A DNA stretch of 64,000 nt from Staphylococcus ratti (GCF_020883535.1 NZ_CP086654.1:2232001-2296000), one strand, 5' to 3'; positions 27,052 to 38,624 are shown, counted from the first letter of the stretch. Made by a program: numbers and translations. The notes: a model not told the origin generated them from the letters alone.

Positions 27052-28593
27052 TTATTCCCACTCGATTGTGCTTGGTGGTTTTGATGTAATATCATACACA
27101 ACACGGTTCACGTGATCTACTTCGTTTACGATACGTGTTGAGATTTTTTGTAATACTTCCCAATCGATACGTGCGAAATCACTTGTCATACCATCGATAG
27201 ATGTCACGGCACGTACACCTACTGTATAGTCATACGTACGATAGTCGCCCATCACGCCTACTGAACGAATGTCTGGTAAGACTGTGAAGTATTGCCAAAT
27301 GTCACGTTCTAAGCCTTCTTCACGAATCACTTGGCGTAAAATCGCGTCTGATTCTCGTACGATTTCGAGTTTTTCTTCGGTAATTTCTCCTAGGACACGG
27401 ATACCTAATCCTGGTCCTGGGAAAGGTTGTCTCCAAACGAGGTGTTCTGGAATTCCTAGTTCGATACCTAGTGCGCGTACTTCATCTTTGAATAACGTGT
27501 TGATTGGTTCAATCAATTCGAATTCCATATCTTCTGGTAAACCGCCTACGTTATGGTGAGATTTGATTGTTTGTGCAGTTTTTGTACCTGATTCAATCAC
27601 ATCTGTATAAAGTGTGCCTTGTGCTAAGAAGTCGACACCTTTCAATTTAGACGCTTCATCATCAAAAACATAAACAAATTCGTTACCAATGATTTTACGT
27701 TTTTGTTCAGGATCAGAAACACCTGCAAGTTTAGACATGAAACGTTCTTGCGCATTGACGCGAATGATGTTCATGTTAAATCCTTCACCGAATTGTTCCA
27801 TTACCATGTCGCCTTCGCCTTTACGTAAAAGACCGTGGTCAACGAAGATACATGTTAGTTGGTCGCCAATCGCTTTATGCAATAATACCGCAACTACTGA
27901 AGAGTCTACGCCACCGCTCATTGCACATAATACGCGACGATCGCCTACTTTTTCACGGATTTTTTCAACTTCGATTTCGATGAAGTTTTCCATTGTCCAT
28001 TCACCTGTACAGTTACATACACGGCGCACAAAGTTACGTAATAAATCATTACCGTACTCTGTATGGCGAACTTCTGGGTGGAATTGTACACCGTAAATGC
28101 GACGTGATTTGTCTTCAATTGCCGCATATTGTGTACTTGGGCTATCTGCGATAACTTCGAAGCCTTCAGGAATTTCAATAACTTTATCAGAGTGGCTCAT
28201 CCAAACCGTTTGTTCTTCAGGTAAACCAAAGAATAATTCGTCAGATTTTGCGTTGATTGTCGCTTTTCCGTATTCACGTTCGTTTGCGCGCTCAACTTTA
28301 CCACCTAATAATTTTGTTGTTAATTGCATACCGTAACAAATACCTAATACAGGAATACCTAAGTTATAAATTTCTGTATCAATTGTGAACGCATCTTCTG
28401 CATAAACAGAGTTCGGTCCACCTGATAAAATGATACCTTTTGGATTCATTTTTTTAATTTCTTCAATTGAAATTTCATGGTCATGTAATTCACTATACAC
28501 GCCCATTTCACGAATACGACGTGTAATCAGTTGGTTATACTGACTACCAAAGTCTAAGACAAGAATTAACTCTTGTTCTTTTGCCATTTCCAT
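27052..28593 (-). CDS. guaA: GMP synthase (glutamine-hydrolysing) GuaA
   Basis: A 513-residue two-domain enzyme that aminates XMP to GMP. The N-terminal glutaminase domain has the Cys in GICYGMQ and the His/Glu in GVQFHPEV. The ATP-pyrophosphatase domain has the loop SGGVDSS near residue 230, and the C-terminus is the dimerisation part ending STIEWE. It is the last gene of xpt-pbuX-guaB-guaA. Its 3' end is a recognised island insertion point in staphylococci, and relics of such an island lie just downstream. Confidence 0.98.
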   Translation of the reverse strand: MEMAKEQELILVLDFGSQYNQLITRRIREMGVYSELHDHEISIEEIKKMNPKGIILSGGPNSVYAEDAFTIDTEIYNLGIPVLGICYGMQLTTKLLGGKVERANEREYGKATINAKSDELFFGLPEEQTVWMSHSDKVIEIPEGFEVIADSPSTQYAAIEDKSRRIYGVQFHPEVRHTEYGNDLLRNFVRRVCNCTGEWTMENFIEIEVEKIREKVGDRRVLCAMSGGVDSSVVAVLLHKAIGDQLTCIFVDHGLLRKGEGDMVMEQFGEGFNMNIIRVNAQERFMSKLAGVSDPEQKRKIIGNEFVYVFDDEASKLKGVDFLAQGTLYTDVIESGTKTAQTIKSHHNVGGLPEDMEFELIEPINTLFKDEVRALGIELGIPEHLVWRQPFPGPGLGIRVLGEITEEKLEIVRESDAILRQVIREEGLERDIWQYFTVLPDIRSVGVMGDYRTYDYTVGVRAVTSIDGMTSDFARIDWEVLQKISTRIVNEVDHVNRVVYDITSKPPSTIEWE

Positions 28594-28615
28594 AATGTGT
28601 GTACTCCTTTATCCC

Positions 28616-30100
<1,485 letters not shown>

Positions 30101-30117
30101 TCAAATTGATAGTTATA

Positions 30118-31386
30118 TTATTTCACATTTTCTTCATTTTGTTGATAGTTTAGACCATTAAAAAATAAATTCAATATAATAGCTGAAATTGTCCCTAAAA
30201 CAATTCCATTTTGTGTTAACCATGTAAATTGATCACCAAGTGCTTTGAAAGCTTCAGGTACGGCTGTGATACCAGCACCTAAACCTACTGAAATCGCGAT
30301 AATTAATAAGTTATTTTGATTTTTAAAATTAATATCTCCTAAAATGCGCACACCATAAGCCATAACCATACCAAACATCGCAAGCATCGCACCACCTAAA
30401 ACAGAAAGCGGTATGATGTTAGCAAGCGCACCAATTTTAGGAATACAACCACAAATAATAAGCATAATAACCATGCCGTAAATAACATCGTTTTTCTTAG
30501 CGCCTGATAGAGACACTAATCCAACGTTTTGTGAATAAGCCGTATATGGAAAAGCGTTAAAAATTGCACCTAACGTAATCGCAATACCTTCAGCCATATA
30601 CCCTTTTCTAAAATCTTTACGTTCAAGTTTACGTCCAGTAATTTGGCTTAATGCGTGATAAACACCCGTAGATTCGATTAAACTGATAAGTGCAACAATG
30701 AAAAAGACAACAATTGCGCCAAAATCAAATGCAAAACCATCAAAACGGAATGGTCGTGGAAGCTCAAACCAATGTGCTTGTCCTACTTGAGAAATATCAA
30801 CTAGTCCTAAGAAACTTGCGATAACCGTACCACTAATAAGTCCTAATAAAATCGCAATCGATCGAATAAAACCTGTCGCAAATCTTTGTACGACTAAAAT
30901 AATAATGAGCGTCGCAAATCCAAGTAAAATGTGTTTAGGTGAACCGTAATCTTTTGCACCTTGACCTCCTGCGATATAGTTCATCGCTACTGGCATCAAT
31001 GTAATACCAATAATCGTTACGACGCTTCCTGTTACTACAGGTGGAAAAAGACGCACAAGATACGCAAAAAATGGTGCAATAATAATGACAAGCAGTCCAG
31101 ATACAAATAATGAACCATATAAAACATCTACGCCTTTAGACTGCCCTATCATAATCATTGGAGCTACTGCGGTAAATGTACAACCCAAGACTACCGGCAG
31201 TCCAATACCGATGCCACGATAGACTTGTAAAAATGTCGCAACCCCACACATAAAAATATCCACGGTAACAAGAAACGCAATTTGTTCAGGGGTGAATTTT
31301 AAACTTGTTCCTACAATAATTGGAACGAGAATCGCTCCAGCGTACATGGCAAGGAGGTGTTGTAAACTTAATAAAAATCGTTTCAT
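30118..31386 (-). CDS. pbuX: Xanthine permease PbuX
   Basis: A 422-residue NCS2-family purine permease with about 12-14 helices. Typical segments are HLLAMYAGAILVPIIVG at the start and ALISLIESTGVYHALSQITG in the middle, which carries the family's conserved Glu. It overlaps the xpt stop by four bases (ATGA). It brings in xanthine for Xpt to use. Confidence 0.95.
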   Translation of the reverse strand: MKRFLLSLQHLLAMYAGAILVPIIVGTSLKFTPEQIAFLVTVDIFMCGVATFLQVYRGIGIGLPVVLGCTFTAVAPMIMIGQSKGVDVLYGSLFVSGLLVIIIAPFFAYLVRLFPPVVTGSVVTIIGITLMPVAMNYIAGGQGAKDYGSPKHILLGFATLIIILVVQRFATGFIRSIAILLGLISGTVIASFLGLVDISQVGQAHWFELPRPFRFDGFAFDFGAIVVFFIVALISLIESTGVYHALSQITGRKLERKDFRKGYMAEGIAITLGAIFNAFPYTAYSQNVGLVSLSGAKKNDVIYGMVIMLIICGCIPKIGALANIIPLSVLGGAMLAMFGMVMAYGVRILGDINFKNQNNLLIIAISVGLGAGITAVPEAFKALGDQFTWLTQNGIVLGTISAIILNLFFNGLNYQQNEENVK

Positions 31387-31967
31387 GCGTTTTGATCTCC
31401 AACTAATAAAATTTTATTACCTTTTAAAGAGGCAATTTGGCAAAGTGATGACACGTTCAAACCTGCTTCTTCTAAGCGTGAACGACCTTGTTGAAAGCTT
31501 TTTTCTACTAATATACCAATTCCTACTGTGGTTGCATTAGCTTGTTCTACGAGGCGATGAAGTCCTAACGCTGCTTCTCCATTAGCTAAAAAGTCATCGA
31601 TGATAAGTACGCGATCGTCAGGAGATAAAAATTCTTCTGAGATGATGACTGTACTCGTTTTGTTTTTCGTAAATGAATGTACATCTGTTTGATAAAAACC
31701 TTTATTCAATGTACTTGGTTTTGCTTTTTTCGCAAATAAACATGGTACATCAAAATGTAAAGCCGCCATGATAGCTGGTGCAATACCAGACGCTTCTATC
31801 GTTAGAATCTTAGTTACTTGTTCTTTGGCAAATTGGTCGTGGAACACTTTTCCAATGTCATGCATGAGTTCAGCATCAATTTGATGATTTAAAAAGCTGT
31901 CTACTTTTAAGATTTTTTCATCAATGACAACGCCATCTTCAATAACTTTATTTTTTAACCTTTCCAC
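31383..31967 (-). CDS. xpt: Xanthine phosphoribosyltransferase Xpt
   Basis: A salvage enzyme that turns xanthine and PRPP into XMP. The start is the GTG at 31967, because GAGGAGG lies 7 bases upstream and the next residues align with known Xpt; longer frames extend into the terminator. The product is 194 residues and has the PRPP motif VLIIDDFLANGEA and the ILTIEASGIAPAIMAAL segment. First gene of the operon, downstream of the guanine riboswitch. Confidence 0.96.
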   Translation of the reverse strand: MERLKNKVIEDGVVIDEKILKVDSFLNHQIDAELMHDIGKVFHDQFAKEQVTKILTIEASGIAPAIMAALHFDVPCLFAKKAKPSTLNKGFYQTDVHSFTKNKTSTVIISEEFLSPDDRVLIIDDFLANGEAALGLHRLVEQANATTVGIGILVEKSFQQGRSRLEEAGLNVSSLCQIASLKGNKILLVGDQNA

Positions 31968-32000
31968 TTTGGTTCCTCCTCGTTTTTGGTCCAAGATAAT

Positions 32001-32033
32001 AAAAAAGCCCAAAACTTCAGAATATAGTTTTAG
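32001..32033 (-). terminator. Riboswitch-linked terminator before xpt
   Basis: On the minus strand CCTAAAACT pairs with AGTTTTGGG, followed by CTTTTTT. It stands 34 bases before xpt and is the expected off-switch of the guanine leader. Confidence 0.85.
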
Positions 32034-32232
32034 GAAGAGTAAGAGAAATACAGTTGTAGCGCGAGACGTTCATATTTTCATATATTTTGATAGACGGATT
32101 AAAGTAAGGTGCGTTGCGTTTTTAATACGCCTACCTTTAATGACATCAATTCTTGTTGTAGTGTAAAATACCATTAAGTCTCACACGTTGCGCGCCCTAG
32201 AGATGTTAGTTCGCATTACATTGATTTTCAAT

Positions 32233-32305
32233 TACTCATAGTCACATTGTTTAAGGCAACGTGGTAGAAACTTCTAAAGCCATATCCTTCAGATTATATG
32301 AGTGT
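32233..32305 (-). promoter_or_regulatory. Guanine-class purine riboswitch aptamer
   Basis: Minus strand: P1 is CACTCAT with ATGAGTA. Between them stand TATAATCTGAAGGATATGGCTT, GTTTCTACC and CCTTAAACAATGTGACTATG, the full purine aptamer with its two kissing loops. The specificity position reads GACTATG, a cytosine, so guanine or xanthine-type ligands rather than adenine. About 200 bases separate it from the terminator, more than in most examples. Confidence 0.92.
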
Positions 32306-32314
32306 GATAAATTA

Positions 32315-32563
32315 TTTAATGATAATAGCAAATTTGAGCTTAATAAGCAATACCGTCGTGTCAAATCAATTGTTTTCAGAAATTTATGTAAATTTATTGC
32401 AGAAATACGCTCTCTATGGGCATAATAAAAGAAAATAGAGTCTTAAAATAATAAGGTTTAAGTATGCGCTTGAGACAATCTTTGACTTATACTTTAGCCA
32501 ACGATTATTTGAGCTGTAACTAGGGTAATATTGAAATGAATACTATGAACGGAGGCGTCTATT
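32315..32563. other. Intergenic region with promoters only
   Basis: No gene is seen. It should hold the promoter of the xpt operon on one strand. On the other, a possible sigma-B -10 (GGGTAA at about 32524-32529) stands before the stress protein gene, but the -35 (GATTAT) is poor. Confidence 0.4.
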
Positions 32564-32974
32564 ATGGCAGAATTTAAAGTAGCTCGCACAGAAGAAGATG
32601 CGGTCAAAGCAGTTGATACTTATTTAAGAAACGGTTATCAAGAATCTGAAATTACAGTCATTAGTAAAGAAAAGCTAAAAACAGATCGATTTAACGATTG
32701 CGAAATCCAACACAAATCTACCAATGGCACAGTTAGCGACAAATTTATGCGTATGTTTATTGGTGAAGATGCTGAAGCTGCAGCATTAAGTCGCTTTAAT
32801 TTCGAAGAGACACAAGCAGAAGATTTAAAACAAGACTTAAATAACCATAAGATTTTAGTCATTGTTCAAAAAGATACTTTACGTCATGGAGAGGTAGCGC
32901 ATAACAATGCTGCTTACATTGATGAGTCTACTGACACGCACAAACCTTCTGAACATAAGGGAGACATCGAGTGA
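32564..32974 (+). CDS. General stress protein 17M-like (YflT) domain protein
   Basis: A 136-residue cytosolic protein. The first 105 residues form the YflT/GSP17M-like domain (MAEFKVARTEEDAVKAVDTY, then SEITVISKEK), and the rest is a disordered acidic/His-rich tail. ACGGAGGCG lies before the ATG. Such proteins are sigma-B-dependent in staphylococci and bacilli. Molecular role is unknown. Confidence 0.85.
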   Translation: MAEFKVARTEEDAVKAVDTYLRNGYQESEITVISKEKLKTDRFNDCEIQHKSTNGTVSDKFMRMFIGEDAEAAALSRFNFEETQAEDLKQDLNNHKILVIVQKDTLRHGEVAHNNAAYIDESTDTHKPSEHKGDIE

Positions 32975-33250
32975 AAGTAAGTTGTTCGTTAAACATTTAA
33001 AATATAAATGACCTATGTAGGGGTTGGGACATTGCACAAATACTCTAAACTACGTGAGAGTATGCCCACAATCGTGCCTTGTCCTAGCCTCTATATTTTT
33101 GAAATGGACATCAAGCGTGGTTCAAAACAACGTTATGATAACGTCACATTGTCACACGTCGAAAAGACTTCTCCCCTATTAGTTGAATGTCTGAGCGATT
33201 GTTCAATGACATCTATGCTATACTGTTATCAATCAAAAGAGGTGAGCGTA

Positions 33251-33925
33251 ATGGAATTTATACAAATTAAATCTGCAAAAGATAAATGGTTCGAACCTGC
33301 ACTCGATTTTTATATGGATAAATTAGACCCCCTTGTAACTGAAGATGAATCGGTTTTTATCCAATCCTTAAAAACTGAAAAAACACAAAACGATTATGTC
33401 TTTTTAGTCGGTATTGAAAACAATCGCGTGGTGAGCTTCTCAACAGCACATTATGAGGCAACAACAAACACTGGTTTCATCATATATCTCATTGCTGAAC
33501 CCGGTGAACATTGTGAGGCTTATTTAAAAGCTACGTTAGTTGAAATTGAAAAAGGGGTTAATCAATTATCGAATCAACTTCACGGACGAAATGTTAACTT
33601 TTTTATGTTTGAATCCACACTTGAAGCACCTGATGCCAATAATGAAGTAACGAAAGATATCGCTTTTCGTCGCCATTTTTTAACCGAAAACGGTTATGAA
33701 AAACAAACTCAAATTGCTTATGTTCAACCATCCCTGAACCGTAAAGGAAAGCCCGTTCCACTTGATTTATATATAAAAGCAAATATTCCTCTCACTAAAG
33801 ATATTTATGGCACAAGTGTAAAATCATGCTATATCTTAAAGTACGTTTTTGCCAATCGCATTCCGCGTAAAGTCATTTACCCGTTACTCATAAAAATGGA
33901 CTTAAGTAGAGATATGAACGCATAA
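33251..33925 (+). CDS. GNAT-like acyltransferase, unknown substrate
   Basis: A 224-residue soluble protein starting at ATG 33251 with AGAGGTGAG upstream; a longer frame from 33008 has no ribosome site and poor coding character. The central part (NNRVVSFSTAHYEATTNTGFIIYLIAEPG then LKATLVEIEKGVNQL) follows the strand and helix order of GNAT N-acetyltransferases, but the acetyl-CoA motif is not clear. Conserved in staphylococci next to the following DUF536 gene, as far as I recall. Confidence 0.65.
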   Translation: MEFIQIKSAKDKWFEPALDFYMDKLDPLVTEDESVFIQSLKTEKTQNDYVFLVGIENNRVVSFSTAHYEATTNTGFIIYLIAEPGEHCEAYLKATLVEIEKGVNQLSNQLHGRNVNFFMFESTLEAPDANNEVTKDIAFRRHFLTENGYEKQTQIAYVQPSLNRKGKPVPLDLYIKANIPLTKDIYGTSVKSCYILKYVFANRIPRKVIYPLLIKMDLSRDMNA

Positions 33926-34039
33926 GCCCTTGAAATCGTATTTCAAAGCCGTTACAATAAGGTGTAAGTGAGACTGACGGGTCAGTGAACTCAGACTACC
34001 GTATGTCTAAATAGACTGATATAGAAAGGATTCATTCAT

Positions 34040-34642
34040 ATGCTAACAAAAGAGTTTGCACTGAAATCAGGGCTAAGTGAAAAGCAAGTGCGTAAAATTG
34101 TACAGCACTTAGAAGAACGTGGCTACCAATTGAAAAAAACAGAGTACCGTGGGCGTGAAGCAACGGATTTCCAAGAAGAAGACATCGAGTTATTCCAAGA
34201 AATTGCAGAACGTGTTGGACGTACAAACAGTTACGAACTTGCATTTGAAGAACTTGAACAAGAAAAAGACTTTTTACAAGTTATCGTTAAAGAGGACAAT
34301 CATAACTTACCAAGTGACCAACAATTTCCACAAGTTATGCAAGAACTTAAGGCTGAAATCGACAAAATGCGTGAAGAGCGTCAACTATTAGGTCAAATGA
34401 TTTCTCAAGTACACAAACAACAAGAAGAATTAAAATCATTACATAATCAGCTTAACAGCCAACTTGAAACAAATACAAAATCATTAAACGCCATTACTGA
34501 AAGTCAAAAACAACAAACTGAACAGTTATCCAAAACACAAGAAAGTATCGAGTCTCAAGCGAAAGAGCAAAAAGAGCTTGTTACAACAATTAAAAACAAC
34601 AACGAACAAAAAGGATTTTGGCAACGTCTATTTGGCGGTTAA
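34040..34642 (+). CDS. DUF536 protein: MerR-like DNA-binding head with coiled coil
   Basis: A 200-residue protein. Residues 1-60 look like a winged helix (FALKSGLSEKQVRKIVQHLEERGYQ). Residues 95-185 are a long Gln/Glu/Lys-rich coiled coil. The C-terminus carries the short conserved motif KGFWQRLFGG. This build matches DUF536 proteins of staphylococci, some from plasmids, with a suspected DNA-binding or replication-linked role that is not settled. An AGAAAGGA ribosome site precedes the ATG. Confidence 0.75.
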   Translation: MLTKEFALKSGLSEKQVRKIVQHLEERGYQLKKTEYRGREATDFQEEDIELFQEIAERVGRTNSYELAFEELEQEKDFLQVIVKEDNHNLPSDQQFPQVMQELKAEIDKMREERQLLGQMISQVHKQQEELKSLHNQLNSQLETNTKSLNAITESQKQQTEQLSKTQESIESQAKEQKELVTTIKNNNEQKGFWQRLFGG

Positions 34643-34672
34643 AATCGTTTAATAACATTCCAATTTAATACA

Positions 34673-34766
34673 TGTGCTAGGGGTGCTCTTAATTGAGCTG
34701 AGAAAGACGTCATCTTAACTCTTTGAACCTGAAGTGGTTAGTACCAACGAAGGGAAGCAAAATGCA
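34673..34766 (+). promoter_or_regulatory. TPP riboswitch (THI element)
   Basis: The aptamer shows GGGGTGCTC, the invariant CTGAGA (34698-34703), then CTTTGAACCTGAAGTGGTTAGTACCA and AACGAAGGGAAGCAAAATGC. This matches the thi-box from end to end. It lies 83 bases before thiO. A hairpin close to the start codon is the likely expression platform. Confidence 0.94.
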
Positions 34767-34816
34767 TTTTATAATCTAAACTATTGATATATCTTTGTAT
34801 TTTTCTATATAGCGTA

Positions 34817-34846
34817 GCCTCTTGCACATGGTGTAGGAGGTTTTTT
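34817..34846 (+). promoter_or_regulatory. Hairpin covering the thiO ribosome site
   Basis: CCTC-t-TGCAC-atg-GTGTA-GGAGG forms a stem whose 3' arm is the thiO ribosome site itself, and TTTTTT follows at once. It could work as a terminator and as a translational block. It is the probable expression platform of the TPP riboswitch. Confidence 0.65.
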
Positions 34847-34848
34847 GT

Positions 34849-35940
34849 ATGCAAAAAGTGATAATTATTGGCGGCGGTGTAATCGGTTTATCCATTGCTC
34901 GACAACTTTCAAAGGGTCCTTATCACATTTCAATTATAGATCGCTCTACTCCACGAATGAATGCATCCTATGCTGCTGGAGGTATGCTAGGCGCACAAAA
35001 TGAATTTTTCGAAGACACCCCACTTTATCGCCTAGCGATGCAAAGTCGTGCGATGATGCCAGATCTAGCACGTCAACTTTATAATGAAACAGACATAGAT
35101 ATTGAATTTCAATCCCATGGTCTCATCAAAATCGCTACAAACAAGCAGGACATAGCCAAAATTCAACAGCAATATTCATTTTTAAAACGAGATGATCATC
35201 GTATCCATTGGTTTTCAAATGCAGAATTGTACAGTATGTTCCCTCACCTTTCACTAGAATCAACTGCCGCATTTAAAATTCAAGACGATGCACAAATCAA
35301 TGCAAATTTATATACTCAAGCACTCACCCGTTCGGTAAGTACACAAAACAACATTCATTTCTCCCCTCATACCGAAGTACTGCACATTGCACAGAAATCA
35401 GAAGGTTATGAGGTATCTACATCTAAAGGGACGATGTATGCAGATATTTTAGTCATTGCTGCAGGCGCGTGGAGTGGCAAATTATTAAATAACTTAGGGA
35501 TTTTCATCCATACACATGCCGTTAAAGGCGATGTGAAACTCATCGAAACTTCCTTTCCTTTAACACAAGCAACACTATTTAATACAAATGGGTGCTATAT
35601 TGTCCCTAAAAAACCAAATCGTTACCTTATTGGTGCTACTTCAGAATGGGATAATTGGTCAACAACGAATAATAAAAACAATTTAAAGTGGTTAGACGAC
35701 GCAAGCCAAGAGATGTTACCCAAATTACGTCATCATCGTACAGTGAAAACATGGACAGGCATTCGACCAATCACCACAAATGAACATCCGATTATGGGGA
35801 AAATTTCTGATTCTCTCTATGTCGCAACAGGTCATTATCGTAATGGTATACTTTTGTCTCCGATTGTCGGAGACTTAATGGCTAAAGCAATTCAAAGCGA
35901 TGCAACTGCATTGCACAAACTTGAATATTTCTACCAATAG
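34849..35940 (+). CDS. thiO: Glycine oxidase ThiO-like FAD oxidoreductase
   Basis: A 363-residue FAD-dependent amine oxidase of the DAO family. The N-terminal FAD motif is IIGGGVIGLSIARQL, ASYAAGGMLGAQ follows, and the C-terminal GIRPIT and GHYRNGILLSP segments complete the FAD site. ThiO oxidises glycine to the imine used for the thiazole part of thiamine. The TPP riboswitch directly upstream supports that function. No thiS, thiG or thiF follows, so the rest of the pathway must be elsewhere. Confidence 0.88.
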   Translation: MQKVIIIGGGVIGLSIARQLSKGPYHISIIDRSTPRMNASYAAGGMLGAQNEFFEDTPLYRLAMQSRAMMPDLARQLYNETDIDIEFQSHGLIKIATNKQDIAKIQQQYSFLKRDDHRIHWFSNAELYSMFPHLSLESTAAFKIQDDAQINANLYTQALTRSVSTQNNIHFSPHTEVLHIAQKSEGYEVSTSKGTMYADILVIAAGAWSGKLLNNLGIFIHTHAVKGDVKLIETSFPLTQATLFNTNGCYIVPKKPNRYLIGATSEWDNWSTTNNKNNLKWLDDASQEMLPKLRHHRTVKTWTGIRPITTNEHPIMGKISDSLYVATGHYRNGILLSPIVGDLMAKAIQSDATALHKLEYFYQ

Positions 35941-36018
35941 TAAAATAACACTTGCTTTTACACCTATAACCTATTATCCTTATTTTATAAATCGGAATTA
36001 AAAGGAAGCGTATAGATA

Positions 36019-37413
36019 ATGACTACATTTTTTATTATTCTCAATTTAGCCATTTTTATATTCGTATTAGTCGGCTTAGGTTGGATGGCTAAAAAACATA
36101 TCAAATTTCCTAAACGTGTCTTTTTGGCATTAGGTTTAGGTGTTATACTCGGCTTAATTTTGCACCTTGCATACGGAGCAAATAGCAAAATCACAACACA
36201 AACAACAGAATGGATCGGTATCGTAGGACAAGGGTATTTGTCACTTTTAAAAATGATCGTTATTCCTCTCGTATTTGTTTCAATTGTAGTAGCATTTACC
36301 AAAATTGATATCGGAGAAAAGTTCGCAAAAATGGGCGGACTCATTTTTATGTTTTTAATTGGTACTGTTGCAATTGCCGCTATGGTCGGCGTCATTTATG
36401 CAATGCTGTTTGGTTTAGATGCCTCTTCAATCGATTTAGGTCAAGCAGAGCAAGCTCGTGGTTCAGAAATCACAAGCCAAGCTAAAGAAATGACTGCTAC
36501 GACATTACCTGCTCAAATATTAGAATTATTACCTGCAAACCCATTTTTAGATTTCACAGGGGCGCGTGCAACTTCTACAATTGCAGTAGTCATTTTTGCC
36601 GCATTTATCGGCTTTGCCTTTTTACGCGTTTTACGTAAAGAACCTGAAAAAGGAAGTCTACTCAAACGAGGTATTGATGCCGTTTATGCCCTTGTAATGG
36701 CCATCGTCACTTTCGTACTTCGTTTAACACCGTACGGCATTTTAGCGATAATGATTACAACCATTGCGACTAGTGATTTTTCAGCCATTTGGACGCTAGG
36801 TAAATTCGTTATTGCGTCCTATGCTGCATTGCTGACGATGTATATCATTCATATGCTTATTTTAGTCGTTTTAGGTATCAATCCTTTACAATATATGAAG
36901 AAAACGGCTGAAGTTATTTTGTTTGCTTTTACATCTCGTTCAAGCGCAGGCGCGTTGCCTTTAAACATTCAAACGCAAACACAACGTTTAGGTGTGCCAC
37001 CTGCTATTGCGAATTTCTCTGGCTCATTCGGCTTATCTATTGGTCAAAATGGTTGTGCCGGCATCTACCCAGCCATGTTAGCAATGATGGCAGCGCCAGT
37101 GGCAGGTGTTGAAATCAATTGGCAATTCATTTTAACGTTAATTGTCGTCGTTGTGCTAAGTTCTTTTGGTGTAGCGGGTGTTGGCGGTGGTGCGACATTT
37201 GCTTCAATCCTTGTTTTATCAGCTTTGAACTTACCGGTAGGTCTCGCAGGGGTCTTAATCTCTGTCGAACCGTTAATCGACATGGGGCGTACAGCACTTA
37301 ATGTGAATGACTCCATTTTAGCCGGAACAGGTACTGCTAAAATCACAAAACAATTAGATGAAGATACTTTTAAATCTAATCAATACGATGAACTAGCTTC
37401 TGACCATGTCTAA
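36019..37413 (+). CDS. tcyP: L-cystine symporter TcyP
   Basis: A 464-residue dicarboxylate/amino acid:cation symporter with about eight to ten helices and two re-entrant loops. The tips read TSRSSAGALPL and, later, a Gly-rich GVAGVGGGATFAS stretch. It matches TcyP/YhcL, which imports L-cystine. It lies 78 bases after thiO; co-transcription is possible, but the terminator at 37451 belongs to this gene. The family assignment is strong, and the substrate is by similarity. Confidence 0.88.
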   Translation: MTTFFIILNLAIFIFVLVGLGWMAKKHIKFPKRVFLALGLGVILGLILHLAYGANSKITTQTTEWIGIVGQGYLSLLKMIVIPLVFVSIVVAFTKIDIGEKFAKMGGLIFMFLIGTVAIAAMVGVIYAMLFGLDASSIDLGQAEQARGSEITSQAKEMTATTLPAQILELLPANPFLDFTGARATSTIAVVIFAAFIGFAFLRVLRKEPEKGSLLKRGIDAVYALVMAIVTFVLRLTPYGILAIMITTIATSDFSAIWTLGKFVIASYAALLTMYIIHMLILVVLGINPLQYMKKTAEVILFAFTSRSSAGALPLNIQTQTQRLGVPPAIANFSGSFGLSIGQNGCAGIYPAMLAMMAAPVAGVEINWQFILTLIVVVVLSSFGVAGVGGGATFASILVLSALNLPVGLAGVLISVEPLIDMGRTALNVNDSILAGTGTAKITKQLDEDTFKSNQYDELASDHV

Positions 37414-37450
37414 TTGATTCAAAAATAGAAACTGATACTCTGGGTATAAG

Positions 37451-37492
37451 AAAGCCTCAAAATTCGAGAAAATGAATTTTGAGGCTTTTTTG
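37451..37492 (+). terminator. Terminator after tcyP
   Basis: AAAGCCTCAAAATTC pairs with GAATTTTGAGGCTTT, followed by TTTTGT. A typical strong intrinsic terminator. Confidence 0.9.
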
Positions 37493-37559
37493 TCACCTTG
37501 GAAGAGCTATCCCAATTATATATAGCTATTTGATATATATTTAGAGTATCTACTCAACG

Positions 37560-38444
37560 CTACATTTTTAAGTATACTTTTTCAAAAAATGAGTTTAAAA
37601 TATCGTTCAATTCTTGCGGTGTATCATTCATAGGTTGGTGTTTCGTATTTTTTATAATAGCTTGACGTGCATTGGGGTTAATTTCTTCTAAATAAGTATA
37701 GATACTGTTTAATTCTTTAGGAAAATCTTCTGATCCTCTTACCAATAACATAGGTGGATTATTTTTATATTGCTTAATTGCCCTCACATCTTTATATGCG
37801 CTCAAACCAAGATTTAAAAATACCGAGCGGTGCGATTCAAGGAGCGCTTTTTTAATATAGCACTGGGTTCTAAAGTTATCCGAACACATTTTAGGGTTAA
37901 GTTGACTTACAAGTTTCCACGGTATTAGTCGATAAATTATTTTTGAATACTTGATTTGTTTTTTCTCCTTATCAGACATGATTCTATGTTGTCCCCAACT
38001 ACCTATGAGTACGAGCGCATTCACCTTATCTGGATAACGATAAACAAATTCTTGAAGCGGATTTCCGCCCCATGAATGACCTACCAAAGTCGCTTTTTCC
38101 ATATTAAAAAACGACATCATTCTGTGTACATCTTCTATAGCATCTTCATAAGTCGGTACACCTTGCTTCATAGAAGATTCACCTTGCCCTCTAACATTTA
38201 CGAAATACAAATCAAAATTTTCGAAAGCATGGTACTGATTTTCCCACATTTGACTACATCCGCAGGCACCATGATAAAAAATGATATGCTGTTTTTTCGT
38301 TTTGTCTCTTCCCGGTCTATGGTAAACAATAAGGTCACATCCCGAAACCGGTATTTCATATCGTTTAAGCGCTTCACTTTGAATGGTAATATCTTTCCAT
38401 TCTGAAGATAATATTGATTTCTCAAAAGCACGTTTACTTTTCAT
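37560..38444 (-). CDS. Alpha/beta hydrolase
   Basis: A 294-residue soluble hydrolase. The start at 38444 is preferred because ATAGGAG lies upstream; a longer frame to 38489 has none. The oxyanion region is YHGACGCSQMWENQ and the nucleophile elbow is GHSWGG. The acid is probably in LLVRGSEDFP and the His in KNTKHQP. Substrate is unknown. It stands alone between tcyP and nfrA, on the opposite strand to tcyP. Confidence 0.85.
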   Translation of the reverse strand: MKSKRAFEKSILSSEWKDITIQSEALKRYEIPVSGCDLIVYHRPGRDKTKKQHIIFYHGACGCSQMWENQYHAFENFDLYFVNVRGQGESSMKQGVPTYEDAIEDVHRMMSFFNMEKATLVGHSWGGNPLQEFVYRYPDKVNALVLIGSWGQHRIMSDKEKKQIKYSKIIYRLIPWKLVSQLNPKMCSDNFRTQCYIKKALLESHRSVFLNLGLSAYKDVRAIKQYKNNPPMLLVRGSEDFPKELNSIYTYLEEINPNARQAIIKNTKHQPMNDTPQELNDILNSFFEKVYLKM

Positions 38445-38624
38445 TTTATTTACAACTCCTATATTCATCTGATTAACAGAGTCTTTCATTTATACATAAA
38501 TCAATTTTAATTTTATAGCATATTATTTGAAAAATCTAATCTTCACTAAGTAATTGGTTAAAATGCCAAAGAGCCAATTAAAAAAAGTATCGTTGCTGCT
38601 GAAGACGCGCCTTCTTTAATATAA

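Noticed and set aside
33008..33250. N-terminal extension of the GNAT-like protein
   Set aside because: The in-frame extension lacks a ribosome site, includes a GGGGTTGGGAC-type intergenic motif, and the ATG at 33251 has a good site.
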